A stretch of DNA of 64,000 nt, taken from positions 51,972 to 115,971 of the forward strand of contig NZ_BMEM01000006.1 of assembly GCF_014636495.1 (NCBI RefSeq), given 5' to 3'. This DNA is from Ornithinimicrobium tianjinense. Its GTDB lineage: Bacteria > Actinomycetota > Actinomycetes > Actinomycetales > Dermatophilaceae. How positions within the stretch are numbered: the stretch's first letter is position 1; the number at the start of each line of letters is the position of its first letter. This document shows, piece after piece, positions 27,440-36,800 of the stretch. The notes beneath the pieces were generated by a model. It was not told where the DNA came from, did not search any database, and was given only the letters and a program-made list of their open reading frames with translations. The position numbers and the translations under genes are program-made.

Positions 27440-28954
27440 GTGAGCGAGCAGCCAGGTGTCCCGACCGACCAGGGCGAGGTGACCGGACCGCACCGCCTCG
27501 CCGAGACCGAGCTGGCCCCGGCACCGAGCGTGGCCCGGCTCTGGCGAGCCCGCGCCGCCCACGTCGTCCGGGGGATCGCCCCACCCACCATCGCCCTGGG
27601 CACCCGGCTCGGCGGCGACGCCGAGGTGAGCCAGCGGCAGGCGCGCGCGGTCATCGACCTCGCGCTGCGGGTCGGCGAGGCCATGCTCTCCACCGGCGCC
27701 TCGGCGTCGGAGTGCGTCGCCACGGTCCTGCGGCTCGTCGACGCCTACGGCGTCCGTTCGGCGCACGTCGACGTGACCTTCACCTCGATCACCGTGTCGA
27801 TCCACCGCGGCCTGCACGAGGACCCGCTGTCGATCATGCGGGTCGTCTCGGGGCGGTCGTTGGACTACACGCGGCTCGAGGCGGTGCAACGGCTCGTCGA
27901 CGACGTCGTGGGCACCTCCGACACGGGGTCCCCGCCCCTCGACGTCGACGAGGCCCGGGTCACCCTGCAGCGGGTGCTCGGGGCGCCTCACCCTTACCGG
28001 CCCTGGGTGGCGACGGGCGGCTCGGCACTGATGGGCGTGGGGGTGGTCATGCTGTTCGGGGCCGGCCCGTTGATGTGGTTCGTGGCCGCCCTCTCCGCCA
28101 CGCTCGTGGACCGGGTCCAGCGGCTGCTCTACCGGGCCGGCGTCGCGGCCTTCTTCGCGCAGGCCGTGAGCGCCGCCGTGCCGGCCCTCATCGCCTTCCT
28201 CATCTTCTGGGGCGCTGAGCACGGCGTGTCGCTGCTGGGGGTGCGCTACCCGTCGCTGGTCGTCGTGTCCGGCATCGTGGTGCTGCTGGCGGGGCTCGGC
28301 CTGCTCGGCGCGGTGCAGGATGCCATCGACGGCTACTACGTCACGGCCGGGGCGCGCGGGCTGGAGGTGGTGTTCATGACGCTCGGCATCGCCGTGGGGG
28401 TCGGCACGGTCATGGCGCTGGCCCGCGCCCTCGAGCTGTCCATGGAGGTGGACGACACTCTGCTCCTGGGGGGAAACCCGCTCGTCGACGGCATCGGCGC
28501 GCTCCTCATCGCCTTCGGCTTCTGCCTGGCCACCTACGCGGGGTGGCGCACCACGGCCCTGGCGATGATCATCGCGGCGCTGGGCTGGCTCGTCTTCACC
28601 GCGGGCGTCGGTCTGGGCCTGGGCGGGGCCGCGTCCACCGCGCTGGCGGCCTTCCTCGTGGGCGCTCTGGCGTATGCCGTGCACGAGCGGCTGCGGGTGC
28701 CCGAGCTCGCCGTCGCGACCGCCAGCATCGTCGCGCTGCTTCCCGGACTGGCCCTCTACCGGGCGATCAGCCTCATCCTGTCGGACAACCCGGCTGTCGT
28801 CGGCAACGCGGTCATCGAGTTCGTCAGCGCCGCGGCGACCGGCCTCGCGCTGGCCGGCGGGCTGTCGATGGGCGGGTTCTTCGCCCGCCGACGCTTCGGC
28901 ATCGACCTCGCCACCCAGCGCGCGCTGCGCCGGTCGCGCGGCCGGAGCCGCTGA
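27440..28954 (+). CDS. Threonine/serine exporter (ThrE) family protein
   Basis: 504 aa. An N-terminal soluble ThrE domain (about residues 60-180, LRVGEAMLSTGASASECVAT and HVDVTFTSITVSIHRG) leads into about ten membrane helices covering the DUF1212 and DUF3815 halves, here fused in one chain as in Corynebacterium ThrE. It should export threonine and serine using the proton gradient. A C-terminal basic tail faces the cytoplasm. The GTG start rests on the TACGCT-N6 signature; the frame remains open far upstream through antisense pepP, which is not meaningful. It ends 15 nt before a convergent lipoprotein gene. Confidence 0.88.
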   Translation: MSEQPGVPTDQGEVTGPHRLAETELAPAPSVARLWRARAAHVVRGIAPPTIALGTRLGGDAEVSQRQARAVIDLALRVGEAMLSTGASASECVATVLRLVDAYGVRSAHVDVTFTSITVSIHRGLHEDPLSIMRVVSGRSLDYTRLEAVQRLVDDVVGTSDTGSPPLDVDEARVTLQRVLGAPHPYRPWVATGGSALMGVGVVMLFGAGPLMWFVAALSATLVDRVQRLLYRAGVAAFFAQAVSAAVPALIAFLIFWGAEHGVSLLGVRYPSLVVVSGIVVLLAGLGLLGAVQDAIDGYYVTAGARGLEVVFMTLGIAVGVGTVMALARALELSMEVDDTLLLGGNPLVDGIGALLIAFGFCLATYAGWRTTALAMIIAALGWLVFTAGVGLGLGGAASTALAAFLVGALAYAVHERLRVPELAVATASIVALLPGLALYRAISLILSDNPAVVGNAVIEFVSAAATGLALAGGLSMGGFFARRRFGIDLATQRALRRSRGRSR

Positions 28955-28969
28955 GGGGCGGACCCGAGA

Positions 28970-29635
28970 TCAGTCGGTCCAGGTCCAGGAGTCGAGCACG
29001 TCGTCCAGCAGCGGTGCCGAGGTCCTGGCCTCGGACCCGACGGTCGAGAGGGTGACGACATACAGGGTCTTGTCGTGGCTGATCCACCGCTGCGTCTGGT
29101 GCAGGGTGCGACCCTCGACCTTCCGCACGATGGTGTAGCCGGGAGAGGTGTTGCCGTCCACCTTCGCGGGCTCGAGCATCTCGAACTCGCCGTCCTCGCC
29201 CGCCAGCTCCTTGGCGGAGCGCTCCACCGCCGAGGTGAGGTTGCTGACGTACTCCTCCTTGGTGACGAGGATGTTGGTGTAGAAGCCGTCCACCGGCTCC
29301 GGAGCGCGACCGGCGACCTGGACGGTCTTGTCGTCCACCAGGTCGGAGGCGTCGGCCCACCCCGCCGGAAGCGTCACCTCGAAGCCCTTGTCGACGGCGC
29401 GGACGGTGACGCTCTCGAGCGGGGCTGCGGACGTGGTCGCCGCGTCGTCGGTCGTCGGCCGGGACGTGCTCGGGGCGGCCTCGGTGGAGGTGGCCGCGTC
29501 CTCGGACGTGGCGGCCGAGGTGCTGGGGGAGACGTCCTCGGTCGGCTCCTCCTGGGCGCAGCCGGCCAGCACGCTCGCGGCGAGCAGGGCGACGACGCCC
29601 GCGCGGGCGAGCGGTCGGCGGGACGTGAACGACAT
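28970..29635 (-). CDS. LpqN/LpqT-like lipoprotein
   Basis: 221 aa. Signal peptide with lipobox VLAGC (Cys about residue 25), then a Thr/Ser/Glu-rich linker of about 60 residues, then a compact domain of about 130 residues starting FEVTLPAGWADASDLVDDKT and ending DDVLDSWTW. The domain matches the LpqN/LpqT pattern of actinobacterial cell-surface lipoproteins of unknown function. GAGGAG precedes the ATG at 29635; it is therefore a leadered gene, unlike its divergent neighbour. No partner gene is evident. Confidence 0.75.
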   Translation of the reverse strand: MSFTSRRPLARAGVVALLAASVLAGCAQEEPTEDVSPSTSAATSEDAATSTEAAPSTSRPTTDDAATTSAAPLESVTVRAVDKGFEVTLPAGWADASDLVDDKTVQVAGRAPEPVDGFYTNILVTKEEYVSNLTSAVERSAKELAGEDGEFEMLEPAKVDGNTSPGYTIVRKVEGRTLHQTQRWISHDKTLYVVTLSTVGSEARTSAPLLDDVLDSWTWTD

Positions 29636-29719
29636 ACATCTCCTCGGGTCGGGCCCGCCGGCAGGTCCGACGGCCTTGCTCTCAAGTATGCCTGCTCCGC
29701 TCGGGGGAGCAGGGGGCTC

Positions 29720-29725
29720 TAGGGT
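29720..29725 (+). promoter_or_regulatory. -10 element (TAGGGT), leaderless promoter of the PHP-domain gene
   Basis: TAGGGT followed by 7 nt and the ATG at 29733; a GAGG touching the ATG is too close to act as a ribosome-binding site. Confidence 0.55.
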
Positions 29726-29732
29726 GGCGAGG

Positions 29733-30626
29733 ATGAGCGCCGTGCCCCCGCAGGCTGTGGTCGACCTGCACACCCACTCCTTGCGCAGCGACGGCCGGGA
29801 GACCCCCGCGGAGGTCGTCGCCGCTGCCGCGGCCGCCGGCGTGGACGTCATCGCGCTGACCGACCACGACGTCTACAGCGGCTGGGCGGAGGCCGACGTG
29901 GCCGGCACCCGTCTTGGGGTGACGGTGGTCCCGGGAGTCGAGGTCTCCTGCCGCTGGAGGGGGATCTCGGTGCACCTCCTTGGATACCTGCCCGACCCGA
30001 CCCACCGGGGCCTGCTGGCCGAGCTGGAGGAGAGCCGGGCCAGCCGCGACACGCGGCTGCGCCGGATGGTCGACCTGCTGGCGGCGGAGGGGTATCCGAT
30101 CAGCTACGAGGAGGTCCTCCAGGAGGCAGGTCCGGACGCCACGCTCGGGCGTCCGCACGTGGCCGACGTGCTCGTGCGCAACGGGGTCCTGGCCGACCGG
30201 TCGGCCGCCTTCGAGACGCTCCTGGTGCCCGGGAGCCCCTTCTACGTGTCGCACTACGCGCCCGACCCGGTGCGTGCGACCGAGCTCGTCGTGGCCGCCG
30301 GAGGGGTCCCGGTGATGGCACACCCCTTCGCGAGCACCCGCGGTCGCGTCGTCGAGGAGAGCCTGATCGAGGAGATGGCGCAGGCCGGGCTGGCGGGGCT
30401 GGAGGTCGACCACCGGGACCACGGACCGGCCGAGCACGCCCGGGCGGAGCGGACCGCGACCCGGCTGGGCCTGCTGCGCACGGGATCCAGCGACTACCAC
30501 GGGTCGGGCAAACCGAACCGCCTGGCCGAGAACACCACCCGGCCCGAGGTGCTCGAGCAGATCCTCGAGCGGGGCAGCGGCACCCCGCTCCTGGGGGCGC
30601 CGCTGGGCGCTCGCCGACGCGCCTGA
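29733..30626 (+). CDS. PHP domain metal-dependent phosphoesterase (RNase AM/TrpH-like)
   Basis: 297 aa. Metal-binding motifs of the PHP fold are complete: DLHTHSLRSDG near the start, TDHD, the Glu and His of PGVEVSC...HLLGY, MAHPF, and the final SSDYHG. Relatives hydrolyse 3',5'-nucleoside bisphosphates or trim RNA 5' ends with Mn. The gene is monocistronic and ends 10 nt before the convergent DEAD-box helicase gene. Confidence 0.9.
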   Translation: MSAVPPQAVVDLHTHSLRSDGRETPAEVVAAAAAAGVDVIALTDHDVYSGWAEADVAGTRLGVTVVPGVEVSCRWRGISVHLLGYLPDPTHRGLLAELEESRASRDTRLRRMVDLLAAEGYPISYEEVLQEAGPDATLGRPHVADVLVRNGVLADRSAAFETLLVPGSPFYVSHYAPDPVRATELVVAAGGVPVMAHPFASTRGRVVEESLIEEMAQAGLAGLEVDHRDHGPAEHARAERTATRLGLLRTGSSDYHGSGKPNRLAENTTRPEVLEQILERGSGTPLLGAPLGARRRA

Positions 30627-30636
30627 GGGGCGCGGG

Positions 30637-32154
30637 TCAGTCGGTCGTCGACGCCTTCGGCGTCCGCGTGGTGCGCCGACGCCGACGACGTGGCGCCTGC
30701 TCGGAGGTGCCTCCGGCCGCCCCGGCCGTGCCCTCGGCGCGCTCGCCCTGGCCACCTTCGCGAGCCGCCCGCCGCTCGCCGTCCTGACGGGGGCCGCGGC
30801 CGCCGGAGCGACCACCCCGGCCACCGTCGCGACCCCCGGCGCGGCTCCCGCGCCCCGGCTCGCGACCGCCCAGGTCCTCGACCTGCTCGGCCGACAGCCC
30901 CGCGTGGGTGCGCGCGGAGCGGGGGAGGGTGCCACGGGTGCCCTCGGGGATGTTGAGCTGCTCGAAGAGGTGGGGGCTGGAGGAGTAGGTCTCCTCCGGC
31001 TCGGGGTAGCCCAGGTCCAGGGCCTTGTTGATCAGGCCCCAGCGCGGCATGTCGTCCCAGTCCACGAAGGTCACGGCCACGCCGGTCGCGCCCGCGCGGC
31101 CGGTGCGGCCGATGCGGTGCAGGTAGGTCTTCTCGTCCTCGGGGCACTGGTAGTTGATGACGTGGGTGACGTCCTGGACGTCGATGCCCCGGGCCGCGAC
31201 GTCGGTCGCGACGAGCACGTCCACCTTGTCGTTGCGGAAGGCGCGCAGCGCCTGCTCGCGAGCGCCCTGCCCCAGGTCGCCGTGGATGGCCGCGGAGGCG
31301 AAGCCGCGCTCCGTGAGCTCGTCCGCGACCTTGGCTGCCGTCCGCTTGGTGCGGGTGAAGATGATGGTGCGCCCGCGGCCCTCGGCCTGCAGGATCCGGG
31401 CGACCATCTCGACCTTGTCCAGCGCGTGCGCGCGGTAGACGAACTGCTCGACGGCCGCGACGGTGTGGCCCTCGCCGTCCTCGCTCATCGCCCGGATGTG
31501 CGTGGGCTGGCTCATGTACTGCCGCGCCAGCGACACCACGGCGCCGGGCATGGTGGCGCTGAACAGCATGGTGTGCCGCCCCGCCGGGGTCAGGGCGAGG
31601 AGCTTCTCGACGTCGGGCAGGAAGCCCAGGTCGAGCATCTCGTCGGCCTCGTCCAGCACGACGGTGCGGGCGTGCGCCAGGGTGAGGTGGTTCTTGCCGG
31701 CGAGGTCGAGGAGGCGGCCGGGGGTCCCGACGACGACCTCGACGCCCTTCTGCAGGGCCTCGATCTGGGGCTCGTAGGCCCGACCGCCGTAGACCGTCAG
31801 GACGCGGATGCCGCGTCGTGCGCCGGCCTTCTCCAGGTCACCGGCGACCTGGACCGCCAGCTCACGGGTCGGTGCGACGACGAGGGCCTGGGGCGCACCC
31901 GGACGCTCGAGCGCGGCATACCCCTCGTCACCGGGAGCCACGACGTTGTGCAGGACGGGCAGGCCGAAGCCGAGCGTCTTGCCCGTGCCGGTCTTGGCCT
32001 GACCGATGATGTCGTGCCGGCTCATCGCGACGGGCAGCGTCATGGCTTGGATCGGGAAGGGGTGGGTGATGCCGTTGTCGGCCAGGGCCGCGACGACGTC
32101 GGGGTGGATGCCGAAGTCGGCGAAGGTACGGGTCTCCTGCACGGGTGCACTCAC
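30637..32154 (-). CDS. rhlE: DEAD-box RNA helicase (RhlE-like)
   Basis: 505 aa. Q motif (FADFGIHPDVVAALADNGIT), Walker A AKTGTGKT, PTRELA, DEAD box VLDEADEMLD, SAT, and HRIGRTGRAG are all present in the first 390 residues. The C-terminal tail of about 110 residues is rich in Arg/Gly (GRGSRAGGRDGGRGGRSGGR) and ends in a run of six arginines, an RNA-binding extension. It unwinds structured RNA in ribosome assembly or decay. The GTG start at 32154 is preceded by a leader of about 140 nt containing a hairpin. Confidence 0.93.
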   Translation of the reverse strand: MSAPVQETRTFADFGIHPDVVAALADNGITHPFPIQAMTLPVAMSRHDIIGQAKTGTGKTLGFGLPVLHNVVAPGDEGYAALERPGAPQALVVAPTRELAVQVAGDLEKAGARRGIRVLTVYGGRAYEPQIEALQKGVEVVVGTPGRLLDLAGKNHLTLAHARTVVLDEADEMLDLGFLPDVEKLLALTPAGRHTMLFSATMPGAVVSLARQYMSQPTHIRAMSEDGEGHTVAAVEQFVYRAHALDKVEMVARILQAEGRGRTIIFTRTKRTAAKVADELTERGFASAAIHGDLGQGAREQALRAFRNDKVDVLVATDVAARGIDVQDVTHVINYQCPEDEKTYLHRIGRTGRAGATGVAVTFVDWDDMPRWGLINKALDLGYPEPEETYSSSPHLFEQLNIPEGTRGTLPRSARTHAGLSAEQVEDLGGREPGRGSRAGGRDGGRGGRSGGRGPRQDGERRAAREGGQGERAEGTAGAAGGTSEQAPRRRRRRTTRTPKASTTD

Positions 32155-32230
32155 GATCGGGTCGAAGGTTCCGCGCGCAGAGGTATGCCGCGCACGGGCT
32201 CTCGCGGGCCGATCGGGAAGTCTTCGTGGG

Positions 32231-32251
32231 GGTCGGGCGACGCGCCCGACC
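32231..32251 (-). promoter_or_regulatory. Hairpin in the leader of the DEAD-box helicase mRNA
   Basis: A perfect 9-bp stem (32231-32239 with 32243-32251) and 3-nt loop, about 75 nt upstream of the GTG. A TAGCCT -10-like element on the minus strand at 32300-32305 would start the transcript near 32293. The 32155-32397 gap also holds a GTATGCCG octamer at 32183. Confidence 0.45.
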
Positions 32252-32341
32252 AGCAGCAGCCGCAGGTGCGCGGCCGACCGGTCACCGGTGAACGTCCTCA
32301 GGCTACCCGAGCGGGACCGCGACCACCTACTGCAGACACGA

Positions 32342-32377
32342 CGACGGCGCGCCCTCCATGAGGAGGACGCGCCGTCG
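32342..32377 (-). terminator. Terminator hairpin of the YeaQ-like gene
   Basis: A 16-bp stem with one internal C/A mismatch (32342-32357 with 32362-32377) and a 4-nt loop, 20 nt beyond the stop on the minus strand. Confidence 0.8.
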
Positions 32378-32397
32378 GCGAGTGGCGCGGGTGCGGG

Positions 32398-32676
32398 TCA
32401 GCGACCCACGGCGCGGTCGTTGCGGCCGGCGATCGCGCCATAGGCCAGGACCACGATGATGGCACCGACGATGCCCAGGATCAGGCCCCAGAAGTTCAGC
32501 AGCCCACCCTCGTAGTTGAAGACCAGGGAGCCCAGCCAGGAGCCGAGGAGCGAGCCCACGGCGCCGAGCAGCACGGTCATGCCGACCGACAGGTTCTGGC
32601 GGCCGGGCAGGATCAGGCGCGCGAGCGGGCCGACGATGCAGCCGGCGACGAGCGCAGCGATGATGGTCTGAATCAT
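32398..32676 (-). CDS. GlsB/YeaQ/YmgE family stress-response membrane protein
   Basis: 92 aa small membrane protein with three hydrophobic helices and the family's glycine pattern (AALVAGCIVGPLARLILPGR, GMTVLLGAVGSLLGSWLG). Function unknown; relatives are induced by stress. AAAGG lies 8 nt upstream of the ATG. A good promoter (TTGGCA-N18-TAGCGT) lies about 85 nt upstream and a hairpin terminator follows, so it is a single-gene unit, likely well expressed. Confidence 0.88.
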   Translation of the reverse strand: MIQTIIAALVAGCIVGPLARLILPGRQNLSVGMTVLLGAVGSLLGSWLGSLVFNYEGGLLNFWGLILGIVGAIIVVLAYGAIAGRNDRAVGR

Positions 32677-32761
32677 GAGATGACCTTTCGACTATCTGTC
32701 CAACGCGGGTCTCACCCGGCTGGTGCGCCCCCGAAGGAGGCACGACGATTCAACGACGACG

Positions 32762-32791
32762 ACGCTAGTGCCATTCCGGAGGACGTGCCAA
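32762..32791 (-). promoter_or_regulatory. Promoter of the YeaQ-like gene
   Basis: Minus strand: -35 TTGGCA (32791-32786), 18-nt spacer, -10 TAGCGT (32767-32762). The expected 5' leader is about 75-80 nt. Confidence 0.6.
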
Positions 32792-32824
32792 CCGAAGTGG
32801 CCGCTGACCTGCCCTGACGTGACG

Positions 32825-33052
32825 TCAGCGGGTGCCGAACCCGACGCGGCCCTTCTCCTGCGCCCCGACCTCGACATACCCGAGGGCGGTGGTCGGCACG
32901 ATGACGGTGCGCCCCTTCTCGTCCTCGAGCTCGATGACGGGCGCGCCGGTGCGGACGGCCTCGGTGACGGTGTCGCGGACCTCCTGCGGCGTGCGTGCAG
33001 ACTCGAAGACGACCTCGCGCGCGACGTCGCGGATGCCGATGCGGACCTCCAC
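32825..33052 (-). CDS. DUF3107 small protein (TB9.4-like)
   Basis: 75 aa (VEVRIGIRDVAREVVFESAR onward). It matches the actinobacterial DUF3107 family, known in M. tuberculosis as TB9.4 (Rv3208A), next to a TetR regulator as here. Function unknown; the sequence looks like a small alpha/beta fold with a glutamate-rich middle. AAGGAGG precedes the GTG by 6 nt. The TetR gene ends 40 nt upstream on the same strand, so the two are probably cotranscribed. Confidence 0.85.
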   Translation of the reverse strand: MEVRIGIRDVAREVVFESARTPQEVRDTVTEAVRTGAPVIELEDEKGRTVIVPTTALGYVEVGAQEKGRVGFGTR

Positions 33053-33092
33053 GGTTCCTCCTTGGGATGGTGGTGATGGTGTCCCGACGAGG

Positions 33093-33770
33093 TTATCCCG
33101 CGTGGAACACCGTCCCCGACCCCGCCGCCTCCTCGCCATCGGCGGCGGTCGACTGCGGCACGTGCCCGATCCCGCGCCACACGAGCGCCATGAGCAGTTC
33201 CATCGCGCGCTCCCGCGGCAACGGGGAGCCGGACTCGACCCAGTGCTGCGCCACCGCCTGGACCTGGCTGGTGATGGCCACGGCGAGCAGCTGCGACTCG
33301 TCCCCGCCGAGGTCGGTCTCGTCCTGGATGACCTGACCGATCGCCTCGGCGCACCCGCGGCGCGCCTCGTCGATGATGGCCGCCACGGCAGGCTCTCGGC
33401 CCATGTCGCTGGCGAACACCAGGGGGTAGCCCGAGGCCGGGCGGTCCACGAACTCGAAGAACGCCGCCATGGTCGCGGCGATGCGGGCGTCGTTGTCCGG
33501 GGTGGACTCCAGGGCCGCGCGCACGGTCTCGACGATGTCGTCGCGGACCCTCTCGGCGAGGGCGACGTAGAGCTCCAGCTTGCTGTCGAAGTGCTGGTAG
33601 AGGACGGGCTTGGACACCCCGGCCCGCTCGGCGATGTCGTCCATCGCCGTCGCGTGGTAGCCATGCTCGGAGAACGTCTCCAGTGCCGCGCGCAGCAGCA
33701 TCGCGCGGCGCTCGTCCCGCGGCAGTCGGACCCGGGACGGCTGGTCAGCTGTCTGGTCGGCCGGTGTCAC
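33093..33770 (-). CDS. TetR family transcriptional regulator
   Basis: 225 aa. The N-terminal helix-turn-helix is clear at about residues 20-65 (ALETFSEHGYHATAMDDIAE, RAGVSKPVLYQHFDSKLELY). The C-terminal ligand-binding half is of the type found in Rv3208 neighbours. The GTG at 33770 follows GAGGAGAGG, and TAAGAT (33804-33799) gives a -10 with a short leader, so this gene is not leaderless. It is divergent from adnA; the shared 76-bp region could let it regulate both directions, but no operator is obvious. Confidence 0.85.
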   Translation of the reverse strand: MTPADQTADQPSRVRLPRDERRAMLLRAALETFSEHGYHATAMDDIAERAGVSKPVLYQHFDSKLELYVALAERVRDDIVETVRAALESTPDNDARIAATMAAFFEFVDRPASGYPLVFASDMGREPAVAAIIDEARRGCAEAIGQVIQDETDLGGDESQLLAVAITSQVQAVAQHWVESGSPLPRERAMELLMALVWRGIGHVPQSTAADGEEAAGSGTVFHAG

Positions 33771-33798
33771 ACGGTGTCCTCTCCTCGGTTCTGGTGAG

Positions 33799-33804
33799 AT
33801 CTTA
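33799..33804 (-). promoter_or_regulatory. -10 element (TAAGAT) of the TetR gene
   Basis: TAAGAT on the minus strand 28 nt upstream of the GTG, with the ribosome-binding site between them. Confidence 0.5.
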
Positions 33805-33846
33805 GGGCCGGGGCGCCCTGTCGGTGGTCGATGATGAGATGGGGGT

Positions 33847-36800
33847 ATGTCGTCCCAGGGCACCCCGCAGCCGCTCCCGCCGGAGCGCCGCACCGCCGAC
33901 CCCGAGCAGCAGGCGGTGGTCGCGCACCGTGGTGGGGTCCTCCTGGTGCTGGGTGGTCCGGGGACCGGCAAGACGACCGCAGTGGTGGGCCACGCGCAGG
34001 AGCGGGTGCTGCGGGACGGTTCGTCGCCGGACTCCTGCCTGGTGCTGGCCCCCACCCGGCAGGCGGCCGCCCGGCTGCGGAGCCGGATCGGGCAGGGCCT
34101 GGGCACGACGTTCGCCGAGCCGCTCGCCCGCACCCCGTCCTCGCTGGCGTTCTCCGTGCTGCGGCTCGCGGCCGCCGCGGCGGGGGAGCCCCTGCCTCGG
34201 CTGCTGTCCGGCGCGGAGCAGGACGTGATCCTCCGGGAGCTGCTGGCCGGCCACGTTGAGCAGGGCAGCGGCCCGGAGTGGCCCGCGTCGCTGACGGCGG
34301 CCCTGTCGACCGCAGGATTCCGCGGTCAGCTGCGTGACCTTCTCATGCGCGCGGTCGAGCACGGGCTGGAGCCGTCGGACCTCGACCGCCTGGGCGACAT
34401 TCACGGGCGGCCGGAGTGGGGCGCCGCGGCGCGGGTGCTGGCCGAGTACGACGAGGTCACTGCTCTCTCCGACCCTGGCAGCTTCGACCCGGCGTGGATC
34501 TGCACCGCTGCGGCGGACCTGCTCGAGGACGACCCCGATCTGCTCGCCACGGTCCGGGGGCGCATCAGAGCCCTCGTCGTGGACGACGCGCAGGAGCTGA
34601 CGGCGTCCGCGGCGCGTCTCGTCTCGGTGCTGCACCGGCCGGGGGCCGACCTGCTGCTGGTGGGGGACCCGGACGCGACGGTCCTGGGCTTCCGGGGAGC
34701 GGTGCCGGGCCGCTTCATCGATCTCGCGCGACAGCTGGCCGGCGACGAAGGTCTGCGGAGCGTGGCCCTGCGCACCCGTCACCGGGGAGGCCCGCAGCTG
34801 GCCGAGGTGCAGGCCGGTGTCGCCGAGCGGATCGGGGTCGTCGGAGGGCGGGCGCACCGTCGCCCTGCGCCGGGTGGGCGACCGGGGGAGTCGGTCGAGG
34901 TGGCGGTGGCCCGCAGCCGACCGCAGGAGAGCGCCTACGTGGCTCACTGGCTGCGCCGCGCCCACCTGATGGACGGGGTGCCCTGGGAGCAGATGGCCGT
35001 CATCGCCCGTGCCGGTGCGCAGCAGGATGCGCTGCGGCGGGCCCTGACCTCCGGCGGGGTCCCCGTGGAGGTCGACCGCGCGGGGCTGCCGCTGGGCCTG
35101 GACCCCGCCGTCGAGCCTGTCCTGGTGGCCTTCGACGTCGTGACCCGCCCTGCCGTGGGAGCGTGGGAGGTCAGGCCGGAGGAGGCGATCAGCCTGTTGA
35201 CCGGTCCCTTCGGGCAGGTGGATCCGGTCCACCTCCGCCGCCTCCGGCGACGGGTCCGCACACAGGAGCTGGCAGAAGGTGGGACCCGCACGGCCGACGA
35301 GATCCTGGCCGACCTGCTGATCGACGAGGAGCTGCGCGCGACGACCCCGGCCGAGCTGCACCCGGACCTCGCACCGCTCGTCCGGGTGGGATCGGTCCTC
35401 GACGCCGGCCGTGCCGTCGCCTCGGCCGATCCGGCGGGCTCGGCCGAGGACGTGCTGTGGACCCTGTGGCAGGCGAGCGGGCTGGCGGAGTCATGGGGGG
35501 CCCAGGCGCTCGCCGGTGGTGCGCTGGGCGCTCGCGCCGACCGAGACCTCGATGCGATCCTCGTCCTGTTCGGCGCGGCGGAGTCCTACGTCGAGCGTCT
35601 CCCCGGCAGCCGGGCCCGTGGTTTCCTCGACCACGTCCGCAGCGCGGAGGTGGCAGCGGACACCCTGGTCGTGGGCGCCCGCACCGGGTCGGCCGTGGAG
35701 GTCCTCACGCCGCAGGCGGCGGCCGGTCGGCAGTGGAGCCATGTGGCGGTCGTCGGCGTCCAGGACGGGGTCTGGCCCGACCTGCGCCTCCGGGACACGC
35801 TGCTCGGGGCCGAGGCGCTGGTGGCCGTCCTGCGCGGCCAGCCCGCCCACGGCGCCGAGGCCGTGCGGGCGGCGCAGGCGCAGGTGCGCGCTGACGAGCT
35901 GCGTCAGTTCCACGTGGCCATCACGCGCGCCGACCGTCAGCTGCTCGTGACCGCCGTCGCCAGCACCGACGACCAGCCGTCAGGGTTCCTCGACCTGGTG
36001 GACCCCGCCCACCGGGACCGTCCGCAGGTCGACGTCCCCCCGGCACTGACCCTGCGTGGCCTCGTGGGGCAGCTGCGCCGGGAGGCCGTCCTGGCCCAGC
36101 GCTCGGGACGCCGGGCGGACCGGGACGCGGCTGTGGACACGCTCGCGCTGCTCGCCGAGGCCGGTGTCCCCGGCGTGGACCCGTCGACCTGGTGGGACAC
36201 CCTCGACGTCTCCACGACCCGGGACCTGGTGCCGACCGGCCCCGTGCGGGTCTCGCCCTCGCAGGTGCAGACCTACCTCGACTGCGCCCTGCGATGGCTG
36301 CTGCAGGGCCGCGGGGCGGAGACGGGCGAGGCGACGGGGGCCGACGTCGGGATCCTCGTCCACGACATCGTCGCCAAGGATCCCGACGCCGACGGTCCCA
36401 CCCTGGTCGAGGAGCTCGACCGACGGTGGCCAGAGCTGCGGCTTGGTGAGGGATGGATCTCGGACAAGCAGCAGGCGGCGGCACGCAGGATGGTCGAGCG
36501 CTACGCCACCTATGTCCAGCAGGCGGCGGCCGACGGTCGTGTGCTGCTCGGCACCGAGATCCCGATGCGTGCCCGGTTCACGGCACAGGAGGACGAGAAG
36601 GCCCGAGAGGTGCTCATCACAGGCCAGGTCGACCGGCTGGAGCGCGCCCCCGACGGCCGCCTGGTCGTGCTCGACCTCAAGACCAGCAGGTCCAAACCAT
36701 CCGCGGAGGAGATCGTCACGCACGCCCAGCTCGCGGCATACCAGGTCGCCGTGGAGGAGGGCGCCTTCCGCGACCTGGCCCCGGGCGGTGCCGGCGGCGC

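Noticed and set aside
26093..28954. A 953-codon plus-strand frame ending in the ThrE-type exporter
   Set aside because: The first 450 codons are antisense to pepP and have shadow-like composition. The true start at 27440 has a -10 element at the leaderless spacing.
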